64,000 bases of DNA, from the NCBI RefSeq assembly GCF_900188275.1, contig NZ_FZNY01000011.1, forward strand, positions 62,001 through 126,000, read 5' to 3'. The translations under genes and the position numbers were made by a program. This document shows positions 53,638 to 62,952 of the stretch, one piece after another (the stretch's first letter is position 1; each line of letters begins with the position of its first letter). This stretch comes from Dokdonia pacifica (GTDB taxonomy: Bacteria > Bacteroidota > Bacteroidia > Flavobacteriales > Flavobacteriaceae). The notes under the pieces were generated by a model. That model had not been told where the DNA came from and made no database searches. It saw only the letters and a program-made list of their open reading frames with translations.

Positions 53638-55022
53638 TATAGATTAGGAACTCTTACACTTGATCCAATCCAACATCCTATAGAGACTGTCTTACCTCCC
53701 ATGTTTGCATTAAAGATCATTGATTTATCTGGAGCTTTTCCTCTGTAAGCTGCTGCTGTTGCATTTGCATTTTTTGCTAATGAAGGACTTACACGACCTG
53801 CACGCTCTGCTGTGTTTGCAGCTAGCCAGTATACAGCTCTTTTATTAAATACACTATCTCCACAGTTATTTGCACTTGAAGCATACATAGCTGCTATTTT
53901 CAAATAACATCTTCCCATAGATGGATCTTCTGCCAATGCTTTGTTATACAAACCTCTTGCTTTTCCATAACTTCCAGACTTTCTTGCTTTCTCAGCAAGT
54001 CTATAATAAGATTTTGCCTTTTCTTTAGGATCAGTTTCAAGATCAATAGCTTGTTGGAAATAATTTTGAGCTGCAGCATTATCACCTTTCTTATCTGCTA
54101 AGATTCCTAAGTATTGAGCTGACTTTGCAGATGGCTCTAAGTTATGTAACTGTGTTACTAATTTTTGGAATAATTCAGAATCTGTACAATCTTTTCCTGC
54201 AAGACGTCCTGCTGCTTTACGAATCCAAGCAATGTCATTTTTATTTTCTTCATATCCTTTATTATATAAAGGAATTAAGTTTTCACAGTTTCCTAACACA
54301 CCCATAGTACCATCTGTACTACTACCAAACGTTCCAAAAGCTTTAAGGTTTTTAGTGTAACCATCCTTTCTTTTTGCTTCTTTTGCACTTAAAGGTTGAC
54401 CTGCATTTTCTTTATCCAAAAGTTTTTGCAGCTTAACATCTAGTTTAGTTGCTTCTTTATTAAGTTTTTCCTGAGTTTCATCATACAGATCAAAAACATC
54501 TTGAAGTGGTAACTCATTCGCCTTAAATAAATCTACAGCTAGTTTAAATCTAGTATAGATACTTTTTGAACTTGAAATAGATTCTGGATCTTTTGCAAAT
54601 GCTGCATTAAAAGCATCATACTGAGACTTCTTAGTTCCTACTTTATTATCAAAAAGGATTTGTGCTTGGTTTGCAGCATTTTTCCCTGATGGAGTCTTTG
54701 CTGGAAAGTACTGCTCTCTTTGCTTTAAAAATGAGATAAGATCCTGCACAACGGCTGTTTTCTGATCACCTGTAGCTTTTTTAAGATCGGCTTTTAATAA
54801 ACGCTCTCCATATTGATATAAGGCTAATGACCAGTTAGGACAATCTTTTCTTAGTTTTTCAAATGATGGTCTAGCCGCTTCATAGTTTTTAACTTTGGCA
54901 GCTTCTACAAAAATCGAACCTGTAGTAATACACTCCTCGCTTATTTGTTGAGCATTTACATTTGCAGTCCCGGTCATCATCAATACGATCGCTGCAAAAA
55001 GTGTAGTTAATTTAGTTTTCAT
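53637..55022 (-). CDS. Secreted TPR protein of the envelope operon
   Basis: 461 aa with a signal peptide (MKTKLTTLFAAIVLMMTGTANVNA). Helical pairs fill the protein; clear TPRs lie at about 295-370 (AQYLGILADKKGDNAAAQNYFQQA; AKSYYRLAEKARKSGSYGKA). It ends in a short Cys-containing tail (VSIGCWIGSSV). Set between coaX/outer-membrane and lptC genes, it probably scaffolds an envelope assembly process. Confidence 0.88.
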   Translation of the reverse strand: MKTKLTTLFAAIVLMMTGTANVNAQQISEECITTGSIFVEAAKVKNYEAARPSFEKLRKDCPNWSLALYQYGERLLKADLKKATGDQKTAVVQDLISFLKQREQYFPAKTPSGKNAANQAQILFDNKVGTKKSQYDAFNAAFAKDPESISSSKSIYTRFKLAVDLFKANELPLQDVFDLYDETQEKLNKEATKLDVKLQKLLDKENAGQPLSAKEAKRKDGYTKNLKAFGTFGSSTDGTMGVLGNCENLIPLYNKGYEENKNDIAWIRKAAGRLAGKDCTDSELFQKLVTQLHNLEPSAKSAQYLGILADKKGDNAAAQNYFQQAIDLETDPKEKAKSYYRLAEKARKSGSYGKARGLYNKALAEDPSMGRCYLKIAAMYASSANNCGDSVFNKRAVYWLAANTAERAGRVSPSLAKNANATAAAYRGKAPDKSMIFNANMGGKTVSIGCWIGSSVRVPNL

Positions 55023-55040
55023 AATCTAGTTTTTGTACTA

Positions 55041-56288
55041 TTAATTAAATTTACTTTGGATAAACCAAATATCATTGAGAGATAAACTAATCCCTGCGTT
55101 AAAGAAGTTCTCTTGAACTAATCCTGAATTTGTCGTTCCACGCTGTCCGAACTCAAAAGTAAAATTAATATTACTTAATCTTCGTCCTGCTGGTAGTCCA
55201 ACTCCAAAAGATATGCCAAACTCATTTATATCTTCATTATCTATGACAATACCACTCTCTTCATATCTAAATCCTGCCCTGTAAGTAATTCTCTCAAAGT
55301 AACTTGAGACAGAATTATACTTAGGAATATAAAACCCACCTAGTCTAAACTGAGTAGCATCTTCAAATCTTGCATTCTCTATTTCAAAACCTCTATTGGT
55401 AAACGTGCTATTTTTCTGACTTGTATATTCAGCCCCAAAAAACCACTTATTAGGCTCTCCTAATCCAGCTCCAAAGGTAACAGAAGAAGGAAAATCAAAA
55501 TTAGTATCTCCTACAGGAACTTCTATAATGTCTATATCTTGTAATAGTCCTAAGTTATTAAATACAACTGAAGAAACTTGCCTTTCATTTTCAGACTCTA
55601 CTTCTGTAGCAGGAACATACTTTACAGAACTACGAAGCTCTAACTTATCTGTAAGCATCACATCGTATTGTGCCCCTAATTCAAAAGTAAACCCTAAGAT
55701 ATCTGAACGATTACGTTCACGTGTACCTAATTCGGCTCCATCTATCGTACGTAATGTTTCATTTTGGATATTTCCAAAATTATAATTAGCACTTGCACCT
55801 ATATATAGTCCCTTTGTTACTTTATATCCTGCAGACAAAAATACGCGATTTACACCACCTCTCCCTGAAAACGTATTAATAGTTTCATCTTCACCATCAC
55901 TTAAATCATAACCTACAGAGGTAAACGGAACCAATCCAAAACTAACACCTGCTCTTTTAGATACCGGAAAACTTAACGCTAAATAGTCTATTGTACTTAT
56001 AGAATTACTATTCTCATTAACGTTATCTTTTAAGTTTACTTCTGTATGACTTCCTCCTACAGTAAATGTCACAAATCGCAAACGACCTAATTGTGCAGGA
56101 TTTAATAAATTAAGATGTAAACTATCACTATAAACACCCATACCACCCATGGCACGGTTTTCATAGGTTCCTCTAAATTGTTGTGTTCCTATACCAAAAA
56201 AGGAATAAGGAGATGCAGTTCCACCCTCCTGTCCAAAGGCATTTCCAGCCATCACAAGCATTACTGCAATAATTATTTTTTTAATCAT
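55041..56288 (-). CDS. Outer membrane beta-barrel protein (FadL/OmpP1-like appearance)
   Basis: 415 aa with a signal peptide (MIKKIIIAVMLVMAGNAFG). The start SPYSFFGIGTQQFRGTYENRAMGGMGVYSDS and LLNPAQLGRLRF are typical of a Bacteroidota barrel family with FadL/PorV-like organisation. Alternating strands continue to a terminal amphipathic strand (NDIWFIQSKFN). Function unknown; hydrophobic uptake or a transport-partner role is possible. Its start overlaps the coaX stop by 8 bp. Confidence 0.82.
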   Translation of the reverse strand: MIKKIIIAVMLVMAGNAFGQEGGTASPYSFFGIGTQQFRGTYENRAMGGMGVYSDSLHLNLLNPAQLGRLRFVTFTVGGSHTEVNLKDNVNENSNSISTIDYLALSFPVSKRAGVSFGLVPFTSVGYDLSDGEDETINTFSGRGGVNRVFLSAGYKVTKGLYIGASANYNFGNIQNETLRTIDGAELGTRERNRSDILGFTFELGAQYDVMLTDKLELRSSVKYVPATEVESENERQVSSVVFNNLGLLQDIDIIEVPVGDTNFDFPSSVTFGAGLGEPNKWFFGAEYTSQKNSTFTNRGFEIENARFEDATQFRLGGFYIPKYNSVSSYFERITYRAGFRYEESGIVIDNEDINEFGISFGVGLPAGRRLSNINFTFEFGQRGTTNSGLVQENFFNAGISLSLNDIWFIQSKFN

Positions 56289-57006
56289 TCGTTCGTCTTA
56301 ATATATAATTTAAGCCCTCCATCAAAAAATTAGAGTGCGCAAAGATGCTATTTTTTAATCGTTTTGACAAGGTTTCTGTATCTCCACCCGTTAAAATAAC
56401 AGTATCAACCTCAAAATCGTGTTTATATTGGTCTATAATTCCGTCTATTTCTTTTACTATTCCTACCATAACTCCTGAATGAATAGCCATTTCTGTACTA
56501 TCTCCAATAATGTGTTCTGGCATATGTGTTTCTAATAAAGGAAGATTTGCCGTAAGATTATGTAATGTATTATATCGTAATCGGATGCCTGGAGATATAG
56601 CACCTCCTTTATAATGACCTTCTGCATTTATAAAGTCATAAGTAATACAAGTTCCTGCATCTATGATCAATCCATTTTTTCCTGGGTACGCTTTCGCGAA
56701 AGCGGCCACAAGCGCCATCCTATCCACTCCTAATGTTTCTGGAGTACTATAATCATTTACAAAAGGAAGAGGAGTATTATGAGATAAAACAACCGTAGGA
56801 AATCGAAGCTGAACAGATCGAGCCTGCTCTTCTGATAATCTCCCTACAGAAGATATAATAGCTTTCTTTACAGGGTAATCTGCTACAAAATCACCTAGAT
56901 TTTCTATAAATAGTGGTAATGCCATCACTTTTTTTGCGACCATAACATCATCATCAAAAATAGCGGCTTTTACTCTAGTGTTCCCTACATCTATTATAAG
57001 TTGCAT
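56281..57006 (-). CDS. coaX: Type III pantothenate kinase
   Basis: 241 aa. It phosphorylates pantothenate in the first step of CoA synthesis. LIIDVGNTRVKAAIFDDD is the phosphate 1 motif, TLGVDRMALVAAF and LIIDAGTCITYDFI carry the catalytic Asp, and ILTGGDTE is the adenosine motif. A palindromic repeat between the second and third motifs is read as AFAKAYPG. It is the first gene of the minus-strand operon reaching to ppiD. Confidence 0.95.
   Translation of the reverse strand: MQLIIDVGNTRVKAAIFDDDVMVAKKVMALPLFIENLGDFVADYPVKKAIISSVGRLSEEQARSVQLRFPTVVLSHNTPLPFVNDYSTPETLGVDRMALVAAFAKAYPGKNGLIIDAGTCITYDFINAEGHYKGGAISPGIRLRYNTLHNLTANLPLLETHMPEHIIGDSTEMAIHSGVMVGIVKEIDGIIDQYKHDFEVDTVILTGGDTETLSKRLKNSIFAHSNFLMEGLNYILRRTND
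56687..56706. repeat. Palindromic repeat, copy 9 (in coaX)
   Basis: TACGCTTTCGCGAAAGCGGC: exact core, two mismatches at the right end. It is read as AFAKAY on the minus strand. Confidence 0.92.
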
Positions 57007-57136
57007 ACGGTATAATATGTCGCCAAAAATACAAATTGAAAAACACTAGCCTGTTAACAGAATCGTAAAAGACGTTGTGATTTTGCAAATTAATAGGTAG
57101 TTAACATAAATTATGGGTTATTAACAGACTTTTTGA

Positions 57137-57173
57137 TTTGTTTACTTTTCAAAATCATTTTTTAGTAAGTTTG
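57137..57173 (+). promoter_or_regulatory. Candidate promoter of the 57281 transcript
   Basis: TAAGTTTG (57166-57173) matches TAnnTTTG; TTTG at 57137-57140 upstream is a possible, widely spaced -33 element. A leader of about 100 nt would precede the small gene. Confidence 0.4.
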
Positions 57174-57280
57174 TAAACATAAGTAGATAAGTTATACAAT
57201 AACATATAGCGCAATTATTTCATAAGGAAAGAGGGATAAAGGACATTTGTCCTAACAAAAACTCAAAACCCCTCAAAATT

Positions 57281-57403
57281 ATGGAAAAAGTAATTCTAGC
57301 AATTGCATTTGCCCTTGCCGTTCTTGTAGGTACTGCTACAAACGCATCCCCAAATGAAAGACAAATTGACAAAGACAAATACGAAATCCCGCCAAACGGA
57401 TAG
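57281..57403 (+). CDS. 40-aa secreted or membrane miniprotein
   Basis: The frame runs from ATG at 57281 to TAG at 57401-57403. MEKVILAIAFALAVLVGTAT is a signal-peptide-like or membrane helix, and the rest (NASPNERQIDKDKYEIPPNG) is polar. It has a promoter-like element upstream and a clean leader. Its last 50 bases overlap the first codons of the next gene in another frame. It may be a real short secreted peptide or a leader whose translation controls the next gene. Confidence 0.6.
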   Translation: MEKVILAIAFALAVLVGTATNASPNERQIDKDKYEIPPNG

Positions 57404-57866
57404 AAAAAAGCGTCTTATTATTGGAGGTGTGATTGCATTTTTACTTGCAATCACACCTTTTTTATTCTACTTATATAAGTATGCCCCAGACAATTCTAAA
57501 ACATGGGAAACTTCTTTATTTACTTTTGAAAGTAAAGGATTTAATAATGCTCAAAACTATATACATGCATTATTCACAAAAATCACTTTTGTTATCATAA
57601 CTGCATTATGGTTTATTACTGCTAAACATTGGTGGAGATGGGCAATTTTAATTCCATTAATCATGTTTTTATTCCAGTTATTAGGGGTCATTAATTACCA
57701 AGTAAGCTATATGGACGAATTTGATTTTTGGTATTCACTCCCTATTATTATGCCTATCGTTGTATTCTTAATCTGGATAAGTCGTGAGCTTAATAAAATC
57801 ATAGGAGATCTTGATCTCAAAGACGAGATTGAAGAAGAGTTAGAGAGTTATACAAAAAACGATTAA
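57354..57866 (+). CDS. Four-helix inner-membrane protein
   Basis: 170 aa. The basic, Thr/Lys-rich start is followed by membrane segments at about 21-42, 69-85, 91-112 and 121-142, then an acidic tail (DEIEEELESYTKND). No family recognised. The ATG at 57354 lies inside the 57281 miniprotein and is the only Met before the first segment, so the 50-bp overlap seems genuine. Confidence 0.75.
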   Translation: MKDKLTKTNTKSRQTDRKKRLIIGGVIAFLLAITPFLFYLYKYAPDNSKTWETSLFTFESKGFNNAQNYIHALFTKITFVIITALWFITAKHWWRWAILIPLIMFLFQLLGVINYQVSYMDEFDFWYSLPIIMPIVVFLIWISRELNKIIGDLDLKDEIEEELESYTKND

Positions 57867-57907
57867 TTGACTATTCTACCTCTGGCGGCCTGCCTTTAAG
57901 TCTTTTT

Positions 57908-58102
57908 CTATTTTGCGTTTTTTTCTGTAAATCGTTTCATGACTTCCATCAATTCAGGATCTTTAGTTTCCTTATAAATTTCATTAATTGCTAGTACAAG
58001 TCGTTTTGCTTCTCTAGATGCCACCACCCTATCACTCGTAGACATATTACTCATTTTAGCGTTTTCAAAAGCAGCTGCTTCTTTTAAAATGTCCATATCC
58101 AT
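57908..58102 (-). CDS. Small helical hypothetical protein
   Basis: 64 aa, charged and helical (VVASREAKRLVLAINEIYKE), without membrane segments. No family recognised. It is convergent with the preceding gene (41 bp). The last clearly well-formed small gene before the degraded recombinase region. Confidence 0.6.
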   Translation of the reverse strand: MDMDILKEAAAFENAKMSNMSTSDRVVASREAKRLVLAINEIYKETKDPELMEVMKRFTEKNAK

Positions 58103-58290
58103 GTATTTAGGTACTATAAATATAGAAAAGAAGTTTTAGAAAGTGAAAAATAATTACAAAAGCACTTTACATTGTTAAAAATCTATAAATTAACACATTA
58201 CAAATTAAAAACAATTCATCTTCAAGCAGTAAAAATAACATCAGTAACGATAAATAGATAAAGAGTTTATGGTATTCAAGGAAAACAAGA

Positions 58291-58521
58291 ATGTCCAAAA
58301 TAAAAAACGCTTCAGATAATATTGCCAATCGCTTTTTTATAACAGAAGTTGATCCTACTCAATCAGAATTTAAAGAATTACTGGAAATCAAATTAGGCAG
58401 AAAAAAGAAAAGCGGTGCTAATAGAACTTTGGATTTAAGTAGTGGGAACTTGTTTTTAGAAAACCCGCTAGCACAAAAAAATATTTTTAAACGAAAAAGA
58501 AACCTATATCGACATCATTAA
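58291..58521 (+). CDS. Hypothetical small basic protein upstream of recombinase remnant
   Basis: 76 aa, ending in a basic stretch (NIFKRKRNLYRHH). No family recognised. It lies 19 bp before the broken recombinase and may be part of the same mobile remnant or a fortuitous frame. Confidence 0.35.
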   Translation: MSKIKNASDNIANRFFITEVDPTQSEFKELLEIKLGRKKKSGANRTLDLSSGNLFLENPLAQKNIFKRKRNLYRHH

Positions 58522-58540
58522 TTATATTGAAAATAAATGA

Positions 58541-59106
58541 GTTAGAGAACACATACCAATATTTAACAATAGCCTCTTTAACGGATTACGTGTTGAAGAT
58601 ATGGAGAAGTTACACCTTCATTCTTTAGAATTGTTTAAAGGGAAAAGAGGGAGTTTTTATTGTATTAAAACTAAAATTGGAAGACAAAGTCAGAAGTTAT
58701 CATTCCTCTTTTAAAACTCGTTAGAGATATTCTTAAAGTTAATAACAATCGTTTCCCTATTTTTAACAAGTAAATTGTCAATGTGAACATTAAAAGAGCT
58801 TGTATACTTCTTGATATAGAAACCTTAGAAGAAAAAACAAAAATAAGATTTAATCAAGGTAAGATAGTAACTACTGGCATACCAAAATATGAGCTTGTAT
58901 CTACATATGACTGTACACGATCATTTATCACAAACTTGCTCAAAAACAATATTAATGGAGAGGGAATTAAATATATCACTAATCCAAAGAAACAAGATTC
59001 AAACGACATGATTGCTCTTTATAATAAAGATAACTTAATAGATAAAGCTGAAATGCTTCTTATTGAAATAAACTTGATCTCTAAGTATGGAATTTATAAT
59101 CATTAG
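58541..59106 (+). pseudogene. Degraded tyrosine recombinase/integrase
   Basis: The catalytic half of a phage-type integrase is spread over two frames with stops. Frame one (58541-58714) reads IFNNSLFNGLRVEDMEKLHL, matching the box-I region TGLRxxDIxxL with its Arg. Near 58693 the reading shifts to EVIIPLLKLVRDIL and PIFNK, then a stop at 58771. The same frame resumes to 59106 with PKYELVSTYDCTRSFITNLL, the box-II region in which the HxxR His is replaced by Tyr, and a possible nucleophile in MIALYNK. The N-terminal DNA-binding part is not seen. It marks an old integration site. Confidence 0.8.
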
Positions 59107-59171
59107 ATTTACTACTATTGATTTTCTTCTTTAGAGTAAAGAGGAAGAATACATATAAAAAATCAAACTTC

Positions 59172-59444
59172 TTATTTGTATAAATACGGTCTAGATTCAA
59201 CCGGTATATGATCTTCTCTATTTGCGCTATGTGAAGCATATGACCACTCTCCAAGTCCATCTGTTGAATATTCATTGTTACTATCGTATATTACTTCTGA
59301 TTCGACAATCTTTTTAACTTCCGTAATTCTATCAGAATTATTATCTATAATTTCTGTTTTAACTTTTACATCTTTTCTTTTAAAAAAAAGAGAACCAGCA
59401 TATAGAATTATGCCTGTAGATATAATCAAAACTAAAAAATCCAT
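59172..59444 (-). CDS. Small single-pass membrane protein
   Basis: 90 aa. One N-terminal membrane segment (MDFLVLIISTGIILYAGSLF) precedes a short basic stretch and a polar tail ending in PVESRPYLYK. No family recognised. It lies between the recombinase remnant and another membrane protein on the same strand. Confidence 0.5.
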   Translation of the reverse strand: MDFLVLIISTGIILYAGSLFFKRKDVKVKTEIIDNNSDRITEVKKIVESEVIYDSNNEYSTDGLGEWSYASHSANREDHIPVESRPYLYK

Positions 59445-59587
59445 ACACTTATTACTTACAAATGCTTTAAACTAATTAGTCGTCCGACATTCAAATTCTT
59501 TGCAATATTAAGGATAATTAATTGATTTCAATAAAATTAACCAAAATAAAATACAAACATTTCATTAAATTTATAAAAAATTCACAG

Positions 59588-60052
59588 TTAATTAACATCA
59601 TCTTCTCTCTTTTTCGAAAGAATTACTATTACACCTATAATAGCCACAAATATGTAAATCCATTTAATATATCTAGTATTAAATCCTTGTATCAAACGAA
59701 TTTCATAACCTGCTTTCAAACATGAATAAATAATTGCAAGTATAATTGATATCCCTTGTAAAAACATTGGAAACCAAACTTCTGCTTTAGCATTATTCAA
59801 AAAGCCCAACTTTTTATTTGTAAAATAAAATTCTTTATCGGAAATGTAAAAATTAAAATTAACTAGAGAAATTAATATAAAAAGCAAATATTCTGCTTTT
59901 AAATTTTCATCTAATTCAGAAAGTAGTTCCCAAAAACTACTATAGTCTTTACTCAATAATGTTACTATATAAACACCAAAAAAAGGAAGGGTTGACAACC
60001 CCCAACTCCAAAGTAACTTCCTCTTTTCATTTTTATCACTAATATTCCCCAT
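59588..60052 (-). CDS. Four-helix membrane protein
   Basis: 154 aa from the Met at 60052; the frame extends seven codons further but MGNISDKNEKRK is a more usual start. Membrane segments lie at about 17-34, 58-75, 93-113 and 128-145. No family recognised. It is divergent from the 934-aa gene with 95 bp between, so a shared control region is possible. Confidence 0.6.
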   Translation of the reverse strand: MGNISDKNEKRKLLWSWGLSTLPFFGVYIVTLLSKDYSSFWELLSELDENLKAEYLLFILISLVNFNFYISDKEFYFTNKKLGFLNNAKAEVWFPMFLQGISIILAIIYSCLKAGYEIRLIQGFNTRYIKWIYIFVAIIGVIVILSKKREDDVN

Positions 60053-60147
60053 ATATATTGTAAATAAGAACAAATTTATAGATATATCAAAATTTTAAAC
60101 TAATTTTCCATCAGCTTATCAATTGAATTTCAACACGGAACGAATTT

Positions 60148-62952
60148 ATGGAAAAAAATAATATGGAAAGCAATTGCTTACTTCAAGATGGAAGTCTCTT
60201 TATAGGTTTAATCTCTCTTCCTCTAGGAAAAGAAGAAGAAACTAACGCAACTCTAGAAGGTTTATTTGAAGATTATACTAAACGTTTAAACAAAAAAATA
60301 TCACTTTACTCTAATAAAAAAGAAGGAGACACAGATTATGACAGTCTAATAAAATTCTTCTTTAAGGAAAAAAAATTCTATTTATTTGGAAAGTTTGACC
60401 TTGCCGTAATAACAATAATTGATGGATTCAGTTTTCCAGTTAGAGAATTTAGTTTAAAAGGATTAAATTTATTTAGTAAAGAAGATTGTATTCTAGATAT
60501 ATCACGCCACACTATATTAGGACCAACGCCTAAATTTAATAATGATAAAGATGATAAAGATGATAAAGATGATAAAATAACGGGGCTACATAAAAAAATA
60601 TACGAAAACAAGCAACTACCTCTAATTTCCATTACTAGATTAAAGTTAAATGACTTATGCCTTTTTAAAAACGGAACTGATTTCATTAGAAGTGTTATAA
60701 AACAAATCAACTACACTTTGAAAAATCAAATTGATAAAAAACATCAATTTGATTTTATTATTATTGAAAATTATGGATGGTCCGAAATCACAATAACCAT
60801 TTTTGCAGATAGTTACAACTCCATTGGGGACATAATGATAAAACTAAGGAGCTTAACAAAATCTGATTTAATTAACACTTTAGATTTAATTGACAGACCT
60901 CTAAAAAACATTTTAAAAGCAGAACAAACAAGTGTAAAGCCAGATAGTTTATTATTCACAGACTCTCATTCTGTACTTGGTTTTGACTATGATTTATTCT
61001 CAAATCAAGATGCAATAAAAAATCTAATTTCTTCTAATGATGAGATATTACACAGAATAGATATTTCAACAAAACCTGGTTACATAGTTGATATATTCAA
61101 TAGTCTTAAAGAAATATCTAAATTAGATCAATTACAAATTGACGAATCAAATCACATCAAAGCCACAGTTGGAAAATCTGATATATTATACTATATAAAT
61201 AAAAATAAAAAAATAAAAACACACGAATTAATAAGATGGATTACTAATTTTAGAAATAATAAGAATTTCACTTCTAAAGTAAATAGATTATCAACAACAG
61301 TAATTTTTCACCATCAAGAAAATTGTTTTCCACAAGGTTCTATCACAAGTAATTCAATATCTGATGTTGATTTACTAAAATTAAAGTTCAACTCTGATAC
61401 TCTAATTAAACTAAACAAGACTTTAGGCGAACTAAATATACCACATGTTACAAAAGAAGCTATCCTGAATCTTTTCTCTATTTTTAATAATAAAATGTCA
61501 AACAGCTTATCTTTTGCTAGCTTCATAGAACTTAGGCCTTTTTTGACACATATATTACAAGTAGTAGCAAATGCTATTTATCGTTCAAAAAATACTTCTA
61601 ACTATAACTTTAAATCAATATTAAAATGGCTCAATCATAGTCTACATGCATTTCATTATGCTTATTACAATAGAGTTCTAGGTCAATATAACAATGGAGA
61701 TCAATATGATCAACCTATGTTTTTTAATATTGGATCTCAAACATTAGTTTCTGCTTTTGACATTTTATACAAGAGTATTACCTCAATAGTTGGGAATAAG
61801 GCAAGTTTTGTATTTGTAGAAGCTGATCCAGAATTTACTATATCAGATTTAGCTCTAAGGTTGAACTATTTTCACGTTTTTAACCCAGAATTACTTTGCG
61901 CTGTACTCTTTCAAGAGGCTACTAATCAATGCAAAAATAGATTTGAGCACGAACATCCCAATCTATTTAGATTTCACCGTCAAAAGAACAGAAAAACTTC
62001 AACAAATTATATCGATTGGAATTTAAGAAAGAATGGTATTGAAGGGGATCAATTAATAAGAGAATATGAAAATATAATAACTCCTCTAACTCCTGAATTT
62101 TTTGAACATATTTTTTCAGATCTAGTTGGTTATCGATTATTCTACCAAGACAATTCTAAAATGTATACTTATTGGTCTTGGGCATATTTTTCTACAGACA
62201 TAAATAATTTTCAAAATAACCATGAAAATTTAGATATAAATACAAAATATTTAATTCCTTACCTGTTTAGACAGCTTATAGTTTTAAAATGTTACTCTGA
62301 AGAAGAATATGAAAATTACGAAGTCAAGTTTGACCCTAAATTAGATATTATTGCTAACAGAGAAATAGTATCTCTCAAAACTTTTCTGAACACTTATTTC
62401 TTAAAAGGGGAGTTCCTAGCTTGGGTAAACGAAATTAAAGAGTTTGCTGAAAATCTATATAAAAAAAATCTATTAAATAATATCGGTGATAATTCTCAAA
62501 TTATAAATCAAATAAAGGAAAATTTAATTAAAGGTCGAGTTATTAACAATTATTCAACAAATGAAACTGATGAAAATAGATTTCTTTTTACTAGAAATTT
62601 ATTATATGCCTATTTAGAAGCTGTTAAAGAGGTTTCTAAGGAATCTAAAAAATATAATATTGTTAGAAGACAAAAGGATTATGAAAACACTAAAAATGAA
62701 GATTTCTCAAATTTACTATTCGATCCACAAGGAGGCACCTATATAGTAAACCCTACTATTAGACGTGAAATATATAAGTTACGATCCTCATTTCACATGA
62801 CTCTTATACATCTATCTTTATTAAAAAAAGGACGAATGTTTAGAGAAATGACAAATAGTAAAAGGACATCATTAGACGACATAACATTTAACGAGAAAGA
62901 TTATAAAAAATTCATTGTCCCAAAAATTACTTTTGTTGATAACAAATATTAA
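60148..62952 (+). CDS. Large unrecognised protein (934 aa)
   Basis: No signal peptide and no membrane segment, so cytoplasmic. It reads as two parts: an N-terminal half with mixed alpha/beta features (DGSLFIGLISLPLG; FDFIIIENYGWSEITITIF) and a helical C-terminal half with aromatic-rich segments (WLNHSLHAFHYAYYNRVL; FRFHRQKNRK). A DKDDKDDKDDK run (about 133-143) comes from a 9-bp tandem repeat. I recognise no catalytic motif or known family. Strong AT bias, lack of the genomic palindrome, the neighbouring recombinase remnant and a pentapeptide-repeat gene suggest acquired DNA. A defense or mobile-element role is possible but unsupported. Confidence 0.8.
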   Translation: MEKNNMESNCLLQDGSLFIGLISLPLGKEEETNATLEGLFEDYTKRLNKKISLYSNKKEGDTDYDSLIKFFFKEKKFYLFGKFDLAVITIIDGFSFPVREFSLKGLNLFSKEDCILDISRHTILGPTPKFNNDKDDKDDKDDKITGLHKKIYENKQLPLISITRLKLNDLCLFKNGTDFIRSVIKQINYTLKNQIDKKHQFDFIIIENYGWSEITITIFADSYNSIGDIMIKLRSLTKSDLINTLDLIDRPLKNILKAEQTSVKPDSLLFTDSHSVLGFDYDLFSNQDAIKNLISSNDEILHRIDISTKPGYIVDIFNSLKEISKLDQLQIDESNHIKATVGKSDILYYINKNKKIKTHELIRWITNFRNNKNFTSKVNRLSTTVIFHHQENCFPQGSITSNSISDVDLLKLKFNSDTLIKLNKTLGELNIPHVTKEAILNLFSIFNNKMSNSLSFASFIELRPFLTHILQVVANAIYRSKNTSNYNFKSILKWLNHSLHAFHYAYYNRVLGQYNNGDQYDQPMFFNIGSQTLVSAFDILYKSITSIVGNKASFVFVEADPEFTISDLALRLNYFHVFNPELLCAVLFQEATNQCKNRFEHEHPNLFRFHRQKNRKTSTNYIDWNLRKNGIEGDQLIREYENIITPLTPEFFEHIFSDLVGYRLFYQDNSKMYTYWSWAYFSTDINNFQNNHENLDINTKYLIPYLFRQLIVLKCYSEEEYENYEVKFDPKLDIIANREIVSLKTFLNTYFLKGEFLAWVNEIKEFAENLYKKNLLNNIGDNSQIINQIKENLIKGRVINNYSTNETDENRFLFTRNLLYAYLEAVKEVSKESKKYNIVRRQKDYENTKNEDFSNLLFDPQGGTYIVNPTIRREIYKLRSSFHMTLIHLSLLKKGRMFREMTNSKRTSLDDITFNEKDYKKFIVPKITFVDNKY
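60544..60576 (+). repeat. In-frame 9-bp tandem repeat
   Basis: GATAAAGAT occurs three times followed by GATAAA. It encodes an acidic/basic DKD repeat. Because the unit is a multiple of three, copy changes alter length without a frameshift. Confidence 0.9.

Noticed and set aside
60544-60576. Tandem repeat as part of a CRISPR array
   Set aside because: The units are 9 bp, contiguous and in frame, without spacers. No CRISPR-like spacing was seen anywhere in the window.
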